DNA from: Anaerolineales bacterium
GTDB lineage: Bacteria; Chloroflexota; Anaerolineae; Anaerolineales; DRMV01
DNA: 5,870 bases
Reading direction: 5' to 3'
Assembly (NCBI GenBank): GCA_027026295.1
Contig: JALVOR010000114.1
Coordinates: 1 to 5,870, forward strand
In this document: piece by piece, positions 5,516 through 5,870 of the stretch
How the letters are laid out: every line of letters starts with the position of its first letter
Numbering within the stretch: the first letter of the stretch is position 1
Made by a program: the position numbers and the translations under genes
Notes under the pieces: model-generated
The model's input: only the letters and a program-made list of their open reading frames with translations
Databases searched by the model: none
What the model was told of the DNA's origin: nothing

Positions 5516-5698
5516 CCGTTCGGTCTTGGCAGGGAAAACCACAGAGGGAAAACCACAGATTTCGCAGATTAGCACAGATTGGGCGAAAAACGCTAAAAAG
5601 CACAACGCTCCCTTCCGTTTCTTGGCGGCCTTGGTGTCATCTTGGCGACCTTGGCGTCTCTCTCTGTGCCTCTGTGTTTCTCTGCGTCTCTGCATTAC
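5512..5698. repeat. Intergenic modular repeat, copy 2
   Basis: This block fills the whole 179-bp gap between the convergent Nudix and transporter genes. It starts with GTAACCGTTCGG (5512-5523), 10/12 identical to the left inverted repeat of copy 1. It then has CACAGAG (5540), CACAGAT (5554, 5573) and CGCAGAT (5563), then TTGGCG/TTGGTG units (5622, 5631, 5642, 5651), then CTCTG units at 5662, 5670, 5680 and 5688. CACAGAGG (5540-5547) pairs with CCTCTGTG (5669-5676), so a long hairpin is possible and could terminate transcripts from both sides. No clear right-hand 12-mer is present. The right edge is set near the TTAC at 5695-5698, which overlaps the transporter stop. It has the same orientation as copy 1. 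Confidence 0.82.
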
Positions 5699-5870
5699 AG
5701 CCAGAAAATCTGTAACGCCGCCACCGCCACCGGCGCCACCACCAGCAGCAACGGCAAGCCGACTTTGAAATAGTCCCCCGGTTGGTATTCCCCCGGCCCC
5801 ATGACCAGCAAATTGGAAGGGTGCCCCGTAGGCAGCAGGAAGGCAAACGACGCGCCCACTGCCACTGCCA
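5695..5870 (-). CDS. C-terminal fragment of an SLC13/DASS-like (ArsB/NhaD superfamily) membrane transporter
   Basis: Reading the - strand from the right edge gives 57 complete codons and a TAA stop (5697-5695); the rest of the gene lies beyond the window. The visible part contains a small-residue helix (AVAVGASFAFLLP) followed by TGHPSNLLVMGPGEY. That segment matches the second substrate/Na+-site hairpin of SLC13/DASS-type anion transporters, where PTG-x-PSN precedes a Gly-rich turn. Then come DYFKVGLP and a terminal hydrophobic helix LPLLLVVAPVAVAALQIFWL, a plausible last membrane span. Such proteins move sulfate, phosphate or dicarboxylates with Na+, but the substrate cannot be told from this fragment. 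The gene is convergent with the Nudix gene. Confidence 0.75.
   Translation of the reverse strand, partial: AVAVGASFAFLLPTGHPSNLLVMGPGEYQPGDYFKVGLPLLLVVAPVAVAALQIFWL

Noticed and set aside
5059..5768. + strand open frames running through the Nudix gene and repeat copy 2
   Set aside because: They are out of frame with the Nudix gene and translate low-complexity repeat DNA into Ser/Leu/Cys-rich sequence.
1..5870. tRNA, rRNA or riboswitch genes
   Set aside because: The spacers are short or repeat-filled, and I saw no cloverleaf, T-loop GTTCRA-type signature or known aptamer core outside coding regions.

Overview
The window is a GC-rich (judged by eye, roughly two thirds G+C), densely packed bacterial chromosome segment. 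Protein style, gene content and the intergenic repeat type suggest a Chloroflexota bacterium, most likely class Anaerolineae; this is inference from recalled resemblance, not from a search. Five complete genes and one 5'-truncated gene lie on the + strand. One C-terminal gene fragment enters from the right on the - strand.

Layout. 1-543: 3' part of pdxT, the glutaminase subunit of the PLP (vitamin B6) synthase; its first ~18-20 codons lie left of the window. 622-1524: a 300-residue Ala-rich protein with a degenerate GNAT-acyltransferase look. 1569-3164: a 531-residue P-loop ATPase of the Ycf45/SpoIIIAA-like type with a C-terminal R3H nucleic-acid-binding domain. 3165-3785: tmk (dTMP kinase), starting on the base after the ATPase stop. 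3831-4673: trmI (tRNA m1A58 methyltransferase), in the same reading frame as tmk. 4910-5515: a CoA-pyrophosphatase-type Nudix hydrolase. 5695-5870 (-): C-terminus of an SLC13/DASS-like membrane transporter, convergent with the Nudix gene.

The genes from 622 to 4673 are closely spaced and co-directional and could form one transcript (small-molecule modification, nucleic-acid-binding ATPase, nucleotide synthesis, tRNA modification). They are otherwise ordinary housekeeping functions, and no defence, CRISPR, phage or biosynthetic system is visible.

The non-routine content is in the spacers. Two copies of a modular, non-coding repeat (4670-4904 and about 5512-5698) flank the Nudix gene in direct orientation. 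Each is built from short units repeating about every 9-11 bp. Copy 1 is bounded by perfect 12-bp inverted repeats, and the repeat ends coincide with the TAA stop codons of the neighbouring genes. A separate 8-bp tandem repeat (3768-3815) contains the tmk stop codon and blocks translation in all six frames.
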